From Massilibacillus massiliensis (lineage in GTDB: Bacteria; Bacillota; Negativicutes; FLKF01), in assembly GCF_900086705.1 (NCBI RefSeq), contig NZ_LT575483.1:3329533-3393532 (forward strand): a stretch of DNA of 64,000 nucleotides. The letters run 5' to 3'. Made by a program: the position numbers and the translations under genes. Positions 1 through 10,835 of the stretch are shown here, one piece after another. The number at the start of each line of letters is the position of its first letter. The first letter of the stretch is position 1. Below the pieces are notes generated by a model. The model had not been told where the DNA came from, searched no databases, and saw only the letters and a list, made by a program, of their open reading frames with translations.

Positions 1-146
1 GAAGAAACTAGGATTGGCTAGAAATAGTAAGATGCAAGGCGCACCGCAAGGAAAGAGACGAGTCGTAATGATAATTACGTCGAGTTGATTGACTGAGGTA
101 GAGCGAAGCAGATTGCTGTTTATAGACATATCCGGTGGATTCCATA
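1..146 (+). other. 16S-23S internal transcribed spacer (3' part)
   Basis: Non-coding sequence directly before the 23S 5' end. The 16S gene must lie upstream of the window. I see no tRNA in this part of the spacer. The ten bases at 1-10 recur at 3221-3230 in the 23S-5S spacer, suggesting shared processing sequence. Confidence 0.7.
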
Positions 147-3081
<2,935 letters not shown>

Positions 3082-3293
3082 AAGTAGAGAACAGGAACTT
3101 GAGAAAGTTCCTAGTGAATCACTTTAGTTCGAGCGAAGTGAGAAGATACCAAAGCCGTGGCTTAGTCGAATAAGACGAAGTCAGAGGCCGTGGTAGATGA
3201 ATTTTGACGAATAGAGTGAAGAAGAAACTAAAATGCAAGAATTCATACAAAAATAAAACTTCTGTATAGTTTTCAGAGAATAACTCTGAAGAA
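3082..3293 (+). other. 23S-5S spacer
   Basis: About 210 bases without a gene. It holds small stems (for example CACTT...GAAGTG around 3121-3142 and CAGAG...CTCTG around 3274-3288) and a 7-base repeat GCCGTGG at about 3153 and 3187. These are probably rRNA processing structures. No tRNA is seen. Confidence 0.6.
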
Positions 3294-3410
3294 TCTGGTG
3301 ACGACAGCTATAAGGATCCACCTGTTCCCATACCGAACACAGTAGTTAAGCCTATAAACGCCGAAAGTACTTGGGTGGAAACGCCCTGGGAGGATAGGTA
3401 GTTGCCAGTT
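3294..3410 (+). rRNA. 5S ribosomal RNA, copy 1
   Basis: About 117 nt. It contains the conserved 5S core GGATCCACCTGTTCCCATAC and CCGAACACAGTAGTTAAGC. Helix I pairs CTGGTGAC (3295-3302) with GTTGCCAG (3401-3408). It lies in the normal place downstream of 23S. A second, different 5S gene follows after only about four bases. Confidence 0.95.
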
Positions 3411-3414
3411 TATA

Positions 3415-3531
3415 TCCAGTGATGATGCCTAAGTGGATCCACCTGTTCCCATACCGAACACAGTAGTTAAGCACTTAGAGGCCAAGGATACTTGGGTGGA
3501 AACGCCCTGGGAAAGTCGGTAATTGCTGGTT
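3415..3531 (+). rRNA. 5S ribosomal RNA, copy 2 (divergent tandem copy)
   Basis: A second complete 5S gene starting about 4 nt after the first. The loop B/C core is identical, but helix I (CCAGTGAT / ATTGCTGG) and the helix II strands (CTAAGTGG / CACTTAG) differ from copy 1 in a way that keeps pairing. No terminator or promoter fits between the copies, so both must come from one precursor. Confidence 0.92.
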
Positions 3532-3540
3532 AAGTAAGAT

Positions 3541-3573
3541 AAAAAAGACTCGACATTAGTCGGGTCTTTTTTG
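3541..3573 (+). terminator. rRNA operon intrinsic terminator
   Basis: Stem AAAAAGACTCGAC / GTCGGGTCTTTTT with loop ATTA, ending in a T run. It sits nine bases after the second 5S gene. Confidence 0.93.
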
Positions 3574-3575
3574 CG

Positions 3576-3755
3576 TGTAGAATAAACCATGGACAGATAG
3601 GCAGCGGGTCGGTGAGAAGCACTCATCTGCGTCGTTACAGTAAGGTGCTGCTCGCCCTAGTACAGAAGTACGACTCCTTCACAACTCCTTACTGTGCCTA
3701 GCATCTGAGCACTTCTCACCAACCGGCAACCTATCTTCGTACTAGCTTATAAGTG
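3576..3755. repeat. Palindromic intergenic repeat element, copy A
   Basis: The outer left part (about 3587-3624) and right part (about 3709-3754) are inverted repeats of each other (GATAGGnnGCnGGTnGGTGAGAAG). A second stem lies inside (TTACAGTAAGG / CCTTACTGTG). The right part read on the minus strand matches 23104-23148 with about four differences over 44 bases. The left part matches the complement of 23145-23182. No ORF is carried. This looks like a non-autonomous MITE/REP-type element. Confidence 0.75.
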
Positions 3756-3773
3756 ATATGAATTGCGTTTATT

Positions 3774-5588
3774 TTAGTTGTAATTTTTTATAACAAAATT
3801 ATTTTGCCAGGTTTTTTTACAAATTTTTTTAATTTCGGCTGCTTTGGCAGCTAATTTTTTGCTGGTAATATTTTTTTCATTTACGACTACTACTGCTAAT
3901 GAAATCGTCATTAATGGAAAATTTTCGATTTTATCTGAACGATTTTTGGCAGTTACGTAGCCTTGGTGTTGATGTTCTTCGGAGTAAAAAGTTTTTGATT
4001 CTTTTGCAAATTCGTCAATGATATTTTGGCAGAGGGCTTCCGTACTTATGGTTGGCGAGAATATAATGAAATCGTCTCCACCAATGTGTCCAAGAAAATA
4101 TTCGTGCGAACTGCCTTTCAAACATCGTGAAAGTAGGTTTGCTGTACTTGCCAGCACAGTATCACCGGCATCAAATCCATAAACGTCATTGTAGATTTTG
4201 AAGTTATCTAAATCTATATAAATCGCACTGAAAGGAATGAGAGAATTAATATAGCGATTTGATTCCCAATCAATGATCTGATTGCCTGGTAATCCTGTTA
4301 ATGGATTTGCATGTTTTGCGCGATTTAGTTCGATTTTGGTTGTGAGTTCTAGTAATGCTTTAATTGTTGTTATTCCGAAATATTCATTGTTTTTGGTGAT
4401 GATGATTGAATCATAAATATGATCAGAGTTTCGTGCCATCGCTGCTTTGGTAGCTTGCTCTACGGGGGTCGTGTAATCCAAAATCAAAGGATTGGTATTA
4501 ATTAATAATTTTACGGGGCGATTGCTATAGATAGACATGCCATAATTGGTTGCTAAATTACTGAGAAAAAATTCTCTGCTGATAATTCCTATAGGACGGT
4601 TTTCATCTACGATGATGATATCCATATGATCATGTTTATTATGTAAGTAAGCTAAAATTTCTTTCCCTAATGTTGAAGATGTAAAATAGACTTGTCTTGT
4701 TGCTATTTCACTGATTGGTGTACTTAATCGAGTATTGATTGCATATTCTTCTTTTTTTAGGTAAGCTTTTTTTATAAAATCTTTTAAAGGGTCTTCTATT
4801 TTAGTAAACTTTGCTTTAGGCCTACTTAGATAGAACCCTTGTCCATATTGTACGCCTAATTGAATTAAAGTGAGTAGTTCATCTTCCGTTTCAATACCTT
4901 CAGCAATGATCGTCATATTCGTTGCATGAGAAAGATCAACTAAAGCTTTGACAATCGCCTGCTTAATTTTATCGAGGTGAATGCTTTGTATGAGTTCTAT
5001 ATCAATTTTTATGAAGTGAGGTGATGTTTTTGCTAATAAAGTTAAGCCAGAGTATCCTGAACCGACATCATCCAATGCAATACGATAACCTTGTTTACGA
5101 TAATGATCTAAGATGGCACAGAAATTTGTATAATCATCAATGGCTGTTTTTTCAGTAATTTCAAAGATGATATTATCACTGTTTAATTGATGCTTTTCTA
5201 AAAGTTTTTTTGTTGTTCCTTGATGGAAGTGTTTATCATAAAGTATTTTTGGATCAACATTTAGAAATAGTAATTGGTTTTTAAGAATTTTTTTAGCGGT
5301 GGTAATTGCGGTTTTACGGCACAGATAATCTAATTTCCACGACTTGTTATTTTCTGCGGCAGTTTTAAATAATTTTTCTGGATTGGCTAGAATACTATCA
5401 GCAGGTCCGCGACTAAGTGCTTCATAGCCAAGAATAGCTCCATCTCTTAGGCTGACGATAGGTTGAAATACTGAAGTAATCAATTGATTGGCAATGATTT
5501 TATCAAGTTCTTTTAAATAGTTAGAAGACAAATCATTTAGCTCCTTGTCATTTATATTGATATAATAACTATAGCAACGCATCTTCAT
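3774..5588 (-). CDS. EAL-CBS-GGDEF cyclic-di-GMP signalling protein
   Basis: A 604-aa soluble protein with EAL (about 35-260), a CBS pair (about 290-415) and GGDEF (about 425-600). The EAL residues look complete: E56 in GYEALSR, N110, E143, D173-D174 in LDDVGSGYS, K194, E230 and Q250, so phosphodiesterase activity is likely. The cyclase signature reads GGDDF (503-507) instead of GGDEF, so cyclase activity is doubtful. The CBS pair may sense adenine nucleotides. ATG 5588 has no good SD. An in-frame TTG at 5531 (residue 20) has AAGGAG nine bases upstream and may be the true start. It is monocistronic, on the minus strand between the rRNA operon and cdd. Confidence 0.9.
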   Translation of the reverse strand: MKMRCYSYYININDKELNDLSSNYLKELDKIIANQLITSVFQPIVSLRDGAILGYEALSRGPADSILANPEKLFKTAAENNKSWKLDYLCRKTAITTAKKILKNQLLFLNVDPKILYDKHFHQGTTKKLLEKHQLNSDNIIFEITEKTAIDDYTNFCAILDHYRKQGYRIALDDVGSGYSGLTLLAKTSPHFIKIDIELIQSIHLDKIKQAIVKALVDLSHATNMTIIAEGIETEDELLTLIQLGVQYGQGFYLSRPKAKFTKIEDPLKDFIKKAYLKKEEYAINTRLSTPISEIATRQVYFTSSTLGKEILAYLHNKHDHMDIIIVDENRPIGIISREFFLSNLATNYGMSIYSNRPVKLLINTNPLILDYTTPVEQATKAAMARNSDHIYDSIIITKNNEYFGITTIKALLELTTKIELNRAKHANPLTGLPGNQIIDWESNRYINSLIPFSAIYIDLDNFKIYNDVYGFDAGDTVLASTANLLSRCLKGSSHEYFLGHIGGDDFIIFSPTISTEALCQNIIDEFAKESKTFYSEEHQHQGYVTAKNRSDKIENFPLMTISLAVVVVNEKNITSKKLAAKAAEIKKICKKTWQNNFVIKNYN

Positions 5589-5705
5589 TTTGGCGTTAAT
5601 TTCAGGTTAAGTTTTTGTAAAAATGCAAGAATATCTGATCAAATTATGAAAAAACTAATTTATGGGGATATAATTTATAAAAAGTAATGAAAAGAGTGAT
5701 GTGAC

Positions 5706-6095
5706 ATGCATGATATAGAAAGTTTAATTCGGGCTGCAAAAGAAGCACGAGAAAAAGCGTATAGTCCATATTCGAAATTTAAAGTTGGCGCGGCAGTGAT
5801 AACACCTAGTGGAAAAATTTATAGCGGCTGCAATATTGAAAATGCCTCTTATAGTTTGACGAATTGTGCAGAAAGGACAGCTATATATAAGGCAATTTCA
5901 GAGGGGGAACATTCCTTTGTAGCGTTGGCTGTTGTTGCTGATACGGATGGCCCGATAGCACCATGTGGTGCGTGTAGACAGGTGATTGCAGAGTTTGGAA
6001 TCGAAAAGATTATTTTGGGAAATATCAAAGGCCATACGCAAATATTATCGTTAGAAGAATTATTGCCCTATGCTTTTTCAAAACATGATTTTTAA
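5706..6095 (+). CDS. cdd: Cytidine deaminase
   Basis: A 129-aa protein, the normal length for the homotetrameric zinc enzyme that deaminates cytidine and deoxycytidine to uridine and deoxyuridine in pyrimidine salvage. The zinc and catalytic motifs are present: NCAERTA (Cys and catalytic Glu) and PCGACRQV (two Cys). The substrate segment CNIENASYS is also intact. It is divergent from the EAL gene and stands alone. With deoC at 13007 it hints at deoxynucleoside salvage, though the two are not co-transcribed. The SD is weak. Confidence 0.95.
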   Translation: MHDIESLIRAAKEAREKAYSPYSKFKVGAAVITPSGKIYSGCNIENASYSLTNCAERTAIYKAISEGEHSFVALAVVADTDGPIAPCGACRQVIAEFGIEKIILGNIKGHTQILSLEELLPYAFSKHDF

Positions 6096-6137
6096 TCATA
6101 ATGACTAAATGATAGAGCTTATTTCTAAGAAAATTTA

Positions 6138-6166
6138 TTGTTAAAAATTTAAAATAAATGTATAAT
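6138..6166 (+). promoter_or_regulatory. Sigma-A-type promoter for the carbonic anhydrase gene
   Basis: TTGTTA at 6138-6143, a 17-base spacer, and TATAAT at 6161-6166, about 35 bases before the start codon. Confidence 0.7.
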
Positions 6167-6200
6167 AAAGTGAATTTTAATGGAAGTATTGCTTTAGGGG

Positions 6201-6782
6201 ATGATTAAGACGGCGTTGTTAGAAGAAGTTATAATAGCAAATCAACATTTTGTAACGCACTTGCCGGATAGTTATTATGCTACGAATCTTACGAATGGCA
6301 AGTTACCAAATCGGCACTTAGCCTTGGTTACTTGTATGGACACGAGATTGGTTGATTTTTTAGAACCAGCACTTGGCATTCGTAGTGGAGAAGCAAAAAT
6401 TATTAAAAATGCTGGAAACTGTATTACGGGACCGTTTGATTCAACAATTCGTAGTCTGGTTGTAGGTATTTTTGAATTGGGCGTAAAAGAAATTATGGTA
6501 GTTGGGCATCATGATTGTGGTGTTGCGCATGCAACTTCACAAGATTTGATGGAGCGTATGATTCAGCGTGGAATTTCATCTGCTGCGATTAAAATGGTGC
6601 AGCATGAGCTGGAAGATTGGGTAGATGAGTTTCATCATCCAATTCAAAATGTAATGCATGCTGTAGAAAAAATTCGATCAAATCCGTTGATTCCTGCAGA
6701 TGTGCCAATTCATGGACTTATCTTTAATCCTAAAACAGGTAAGGTAGATCGTGTAGTCAATGGTTATGAAGCACTGGAGTAA
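6201..6782 (+). CDS. Beta-class carbonic anhydrase
   Basis: A 193-aa zinc enzyme that interconverts CO2 and bicarbonate in the cytoplasm. Zinc ligands are visible in CMDTR (the Cys and the Asp-Arg dyad) and in GHHDCG (His and Cys). KNAGNCIT is the usual strand following the first motif. The length fits the short YtiB-like branch. It has its own promoter and ends at a hairpin shared with the convergent speD-like gene. SD is poor (TTTAGGGG just before ATG). Confidence 0.93.
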   Translation: MIKTALLEEVIIANQHFVTHLPDSYYATNLTNGKLPNRHLALVTCMDTRLVDFLEPALGIRSGEAKIIKNAGNCITGPFDSTIRSLVVGIFELGVKEIMVVGHHDCGVAHATSQDLMERMIQRGISSAAIKMVQHELEDWVDEFHHPIQNVMHAVEKIRSNPLIPADVPIHGLIFNPKTGKVDRVVNGYEALE

Positions 6783-6795
6783 ATGTGAAAATAAA

Positions 6796-6837
6796 AACCC
6801 GAGCAGAGAAATCTAGACTCAGATATCTGCTCGGGTT
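6796..6837. terminator. Bidirectional intrinsic terminator
   Basis: AACCCGAGCAGA pairs with TCTGCTCGGGTT. T-rich tails follow on both strands, so it serves both convergent genes. Confidence 0.9.
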
Positions 6838-6848
6838 CTTTATTGTAA

Positions 6849-7304
6849 TTATCGTGGTTTACGTGACAAGAGTTTAATGACTCTAGCACCCGTATTACGA
6901 ATACGTCGTAATGGTGCTACGCTGACTTTTATTTTTGGTTTCATATCTTTTACAGCACCGAAGTCGCCGCGTTTTAGATAGGTTGTTTTTGTTTTCTCTG
7001 GTTTTAAGATGGCTTTAATTGCTGCAACAGTTCTTTCTGGTCTGCTGCTTTCACTGCAGGTAAAGATATCTATTGCAGTGTAGCCCAAATCAGGATACGT
7101 ATGGATACTAATATGACCTTCATGGAGTAATACCAATGCGGTTAGTTGATCTCCCTCAAGGATTTGTATATTTGCATCTAATAATATCATATTTGATTCA
7201 GCAATGGCTTGTTTTATCGTTTCTTTCAATGCTTCAAGATTATTTAAGTTTTTAGATTTACATCCATACATATCGATTGTCAAGTGTCTAGCAAGGATCT
7301 TCAT
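6849..7304 (-). CDS. SpeD-like (AdoMet decarboxylase family) protein without the pyruvoyl serine
   Basis: A 151-aa protein of the class 1B S-adenosylmethionine decarboxylase family, which normally self-cleaves between Glu62 and Ser63 to make a pyruvoyl cofactor for spermidine synthesis. His68 (HTYPD) and Cys83 (FTCSE) are at the usual positions. Position 63 is Gly (LLHEGHIS; codon GGT) instead of Ser. GGT is one base from AGT. Without Ser or Thr the usual self-processing should fail, so the protein may be inactive as a decarboxylase or have another role. There is a basic C-terminal tail. No speE is adjacent. Start ATG 7304 has a G-rich SD (GGGGCG). Confidence 0.88.
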   Translation of the reverse strand: MKILARHLTIDMYGCKSKNLNNLEALKETIKQAIAESNMILLDANIQILEGDQLTALVLLHEGHISIHTYPDLGYTAIDIFTCSESSRPERTVAAIKAILKPEKTKTTYLKRGDFGAVKDMKPKIKVSVAPLRRIRNTGARVIKLLSRKPR

Positions 7305-7570
7305 TTCATATCGCCCCTTTTAAATTAAGTACTGATCTTGAGGCGTAACAATATTCCTCAAAAATAGATTAAGCTAACAATTAAAATATGAGTTCGGTAT
7401 AAATTTAGATAGTATCATACAATCTATTATTATAATTTGTTAAGCGACGAAAGTAAAGTAATTTATAGTGTATTCATTTTATTGAAAAAAGATGACTAGA
7501 ATGTAGTGAATATATCTAGTAATTTATGTTAAAATAAAAAGGATCTTAATTTGCAAAGGAGATTACATGC

Positions 7571-8509
7571 ATGAAAAATATAACGAATTTACTTCATATT
7601 AAATATCCGATTATTCAGGGTGGTATGGCATGGATATCGGAGGCCCATCTTGCCGCTGCTGTGTCCAACGCTGGTGGTGCCGGTATTATCTCAGCTGGTG
7701 GGCGTGAAGCCAGTTTTGTAAGAGAACAGATTCAATTAGCAAAAACTTTAACAGATAAGCCATTTGGGGTTAATGTACAATTGATGGCACCTAATAAAGA
7801 AGAAATCGTTGATGTAATTTGTGAAGAAAAAGTTGCCTTTACAACACTTGGCGCAGGCAATCCTATTCCGTTTTTTGAAAAATTAAAATCTGCAGGAATT
7901 AAAATTATTCCGGTTGTTCCGAATGTAAAACTTGCAAAACGCGTTGAAAGCGCTGGAGCAGATGCAATTATTGTTGAAGGTATGGAAGCCGGCGGACATA
8001 TAGGTGTAATAACAACAATGCCACTTATGACGCAGGTAATTCCGGAAGTGAATATTCCTGTTGTTGTTGCTGGGGGGATTGCAGACGGCCGTGGGCTTGC
8101 CGCAGCATTGCTTATGGGGGCTGCCGGTGTTCAAATGGGGACGCGTTTCTTAATTGCTGAAGAATGTAAAGTACATAAGAATGTAAAAGACAAACTGATT
8201 GAAGCGCTTGATACGGATTCTATTGTTACTGGACAGTCAATGGGTCATGGTGTTCGTGGCTTAAAGAATAAATTTTCTTTGAATTTTGTGGCATTAGAAA
8301 GAAAAGGAACGTCAGAGGAAGAATTGATGAAATTGGCTACTGGAACGAATCGTCTTTCTGCAATTGACGGTGATGTAGAAAATGGGATGGTGCTCGCCGG
8401 ACAAAGTTTATTACCATTGAAAGAGATTGAGCCGGCAAAAGTTATTATAGAAAGAATCATACGCGAAGCAAAAGAGGCTTTGGTAAGAGCGGAAAGCATA
8501 AAATTGTAA
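7571..8509 (+). CDS. fabK: Enoyl-[acyl-carrier-protein] reductase II (FMN)
   Basis: A 312-aa TIM-barrel flavoprotein that performs the last reduction in fatty-acid elongation and is typical of triclosan-resistant Firmicutes. It starts with the family pattern IKYPIIQGGMAW and has the flavin/active-site segment EGMEAGGHIG and the phosphate-binding VVAGGIADGRG and GVQMGTRF. Residue 145 in EAGGH is the expected catalytic His. SD AAAGGAG lies nine bases before ATG. It stands alone, followed by a terminator. The 266-base gap before it (7305-7570) should hold divergent promoters; I recognised no FapR or FabT box. Confidence 0.95.
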   Translation: MKNITNLLHIKYPIIQGGMAWISEAHLAAAVSNAGGAGIISAGGREASFVREQIQLAKTLTDKPFGVNVQLMAPNKEEIVDVICEEKVAFTTLGAGNPIPFFEKLKSAGIKIIPVVPNVKLAKRVESAGADAIIVEGMEAGGHIGVITTMPLMTQVIPEVNIPVVVAGGIADGRGLAAALLMGAAGVQMGTRFLIAEECKVHKNVKDKLIEALDTDSIVTGQSMGHGVRGLKNKFSLNFVALERKGTSEEELMKLATGTNRLSAIDGDVENGMVLAGQSLLPLKEIEPAKVIIERIIREAKEALVRAESIKL

Positions 8510-8564
8510 ATTGATTAATTTGCATGTAGTACGCAGTTGGAGAAATTTTGATTGATAAAATTTT

Positions 8565-8616
8565 AACGAAGGTTTCAGATGAAGCGAAAGTTTCAACTGA
8601 GACCTTCGTTTTTTTC
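8565..8616 (+). terminator. fabK terminator
   Basis: AACGAAGGTTTCAG pairs (one mismatch) with CTGAGACCTTCGTT and is followed by a T run. Confidence 0.88.
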
Positions 8617-8640
8617 AGGCAGTCATAAGGCTGCAATTAT

Positions 8641-8719
8641 AAGCGTGATATTGTCACAAGATTGCAAGAATAATGTGACAATGATTACGCTTGTTTCTAG
8701 TTAGACAAATTATTACAAT
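8641..8719 (+). promoter_or_regulatory. Long palindrome overlapping the promoter of the PTS operon
   Basis: Arms 8641-8658 and 8674-8692 (AAGCGT...ATTGTCACA against TGTGACAAT...ACGCTT) pair almost perfectly around a 15-base centre. The arms contain TGTCACA/TGTGACA half-sites. The right arm runs into TTGTTT (8691-8696), which with TACAAT (8714-8719) and a 17-base spacer makes a promoter. This is probably an operator or activator site. Confidence 0.65.
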
Positions 8720-8764
8720 GTAAGCATACAGAATGTTCTGTTTAAGGGGTTGGTTCATATTATT

Positions 8765-10819
8765 ATGAATGCGAGAAGACAAGAATTATTGAAACTCTTA
8801 GAAACAAGTTTTTCTGGAGCTGCACTGACTGTTGAAAAAATAGCCCAAGTGCTTGGGGTAAGCAATAGAACGGTTCGCTATGATTTAGATGCCATTGGTG
8901 GAGAATTGCGAAAAAAAGGACAAGTACTTTGTAAAAAAGCGCAGAAGGGTATTTGGATAGAATCGATGTTTGAAAAGCAAGCAACAGAGCAAACTGCTTG
9001 TTGGTCTGAATATTACGAATATGTATTAAGCAAGGAGGAACGCTGTAATGCAATTATCGTGAATATTTTAAATGATGATACGTATATTTCTACAGAACAA
9101 CTTGCAGGGAAGCTATCGATCAGTAGAAGTACCTTGCTGACAGATTTAAAAAGTGTAAAAAAGCTGTTGGAGCAATACAAATTAAATCTTTGTACTAAAC
9201 GGGGTTTGGGTTTGTGGGTGGAAGGCACTGAAGAAGCGAGTCGTAATATATTAATTCACATTTTTTCCGGGTGTCTGCATGATTTTGGGGCTACGAAAGT
9301 CTGCAGTGATGACTCTTCTTACGAAATCATTTTATTTAGAGAATATGCTAAGGAATTGCCAGTTAAAGAAATTGCTAAATTTTTTATTGGGTTAGTCAAT
9401 GAATATAAATTACCTTGCTATGATTTTTCAATCAATCACATGGTATTGGCACTTATTGTGCAATTAAAAAGATTAAATATGAATAAAAAAATTTTGCAAT
9501 TGGAAAATCAACAATCCGATCATTATCAATGGGATTTGCTTGCACATCTATCAAAGAAAATGGTCGAAGCGTTTGCAAGCTACAATCAAAGCTTTCGTGA
9601 TCACTTGGAAGGCATGTTTATTACAAGAAAACTGCTGAGTAGTAAAATTTATATCTTTTCTGATGAAAAAAATATGACATTGGAACATCCTTCGGTAAAT
9701 TTATTAGCACTTAGTATTGCCAAAACTTTTGTAGAGCATTGTCAGGTATGGCTGGGTGATATTTATTTAGATGATGAAGAGTTGATGTATAATTTGGCAC
9801 TTCATTTGCAACCGGCGGTGGAAAGAGCTAAATATGGTATGGAGCTTATTAATCCTTTATTACCTCAGATAAGAGAACAATATGGTAACTTATTTATGAT
9901 TGCGTTGAGAGCCGTCGGAGAGATTGAGCAAAGTCTGGGGATTAAGATGTCAGATGATGAAATAGGCTATTTGACGATCCACTTAGGAGGTGCAATTGAA
10001 CGTAAAAAAATCCGTACATCGAAAAGCTTACAAGTATTGCTGGTTTGTGGCAATGGGGTTGGAACAGCTAATTTACTGGCGATTACATTGAAGAATAAAA
10101 TGTCGTATCTTAATATCAAAAAAATAATATCTGTTTACGAGATTAAAGAGGAAGAATTAGATGACATTGATATTGTGATTAGTACGATTGCACTTAAATT
10201 AGATCATGTAGCGGTTTTACATGTTTCTCCAATTTTATCTGATGCCGAAATTACGGTCATTGAAAATCAAATTCAATATTTTTATGATAAAAAATTTGCA
10301 AAAGTAGAAAAAGTAAATACCCCAAAAAATAGTACATTATCCTTAAAGGAGGTATTATTGCCGGAAACAATTGCACTTGATGTAGAGGCAGATAATTGGG
10401 AAGAGGCAATCAAATCGGCAGGTAATTTACTGGTGGATACAAAGGCAGTAGAGAAAAAATATGTTGATAGTATGATTCAATGTGTAAAAGACATGGGCGT
10501 TTATATTGTGATAGGACCAGGGCTGGCAATGCCGCATGCAAGATGTGAAGATGGTGTCAATAAAATATGCCTAAGTATGGTGCGTTTGGTTAATCCGGTG
10601 AAGTTTGGCAGTCCCGTCAATGACCCTGTTAATTTGGTATTTGCTTTTGGTGCAGTAGATTCTAAATCGCATTTAAGAGTGCTTTATGAATTGTGGCAGA
10701 TTTTCAATGATCCTGCAGCAATGGAAGTTTTACGTACATGCAAAAATAAAGTTGAGGTACTATCCTTAATTAAGAATTTTGAATCGAAGGAAGAGAATGC
10801 GGAGTTTAAATCTTTATAA
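8765..10819 (+). CDS. PRD-containing PTS-controlled transcriptional activator
   Basis: About 684 aa of the MtlR/LicR type. Numbered from a TTG at 8750: HTH domains at about 10-60 and 100-155, PRD1 (about 190-295, His230), PRD2 (about 300-420, His352 and His411), a IIB-like domain with Cys433 (LVCGNGVG), and a IIA domain with His596 (AMPHARCEDG). PTS phosphorylation of these residues would set its activity. It opens the operon with the IIA, IIB and IIC genes and deoC, so it is the likely local regulator. Its IIA domain resembles the separate IIA gene just downstream. The start is uncertain: AAGGGG (8744-8749) is poorly spaced for TTG 8750 and for ATG 8765. ATG gives the family-like N-terminus. 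Confidence 0.9.
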   Translation: MNARRQELLKLLETSFSGAALTVEKIAQVLGVSNRTVRYDLDAIGGELRKKGQVLCKKAQKGIWIESMFEKQATEQTACWSEYYEYVLSKEERCNAIIVNILNDDTYISTEQLAGKLSISRSTLLTDLKSVKKLLEQYKLNLCTKRGLGLWVEGTEEASRNILIHIFSGCLHDFGATKVCSDDSSYEIILFREYAKELPVKEIAKFFIGLVNEYKLPCYDFSINHMVLALIVQLKRLNMNKKILQLENQQSDHYQWDLLAHLSKKMVEAFASYNQSFRDHLEGMFITRKLLSSKIYIFSDEKNMTLEHPSVNLLALSIAKTFVEHCQVWLGDIYLDDEELMYNLALHLQPAVERAKYGMELINPLLPQIREQYGNLFMIALRAVGEIEQSLGIKMSDDEIGYLTIHLGGAIERKKIRTSKSLQVLLVCGNGVGTANLLAITLKNKMSYLNIKKIISVYEIKEEELDDIDIVISTIALKLDHVAVLHVSPILSDAEITVIENQIQYFYDKKFAKVEKVNTPKNSTLSLKEVLLPETIALDVEADNWEEAIKSAGNLLVDTKAVEKKYVDSMIQCVKDMGVYIVIGPGLAMPHARCEDGVNKICLSMVRLVNPVKFGSPVNDPVNLVFAFGAVDSKSHLRVLYELWQIFNDPAAMEVLRTCKNKVEVLSLIKNFESKEENAEFKSL

Positions 10820-10835
10820 AATGGGGTAATAAATC

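Noticed and set aside
3429-3626. 65-codon minus-strand ORF
   Set aside because: It covers the second 5S gene, the rRNA terminator and the start of the repeat element.
7305-7570. Possible riboswitch or FapR box in the speD-like/fabK gap
   Set aside because: AT-rich with only short dyads; I found no match to a known consensus.
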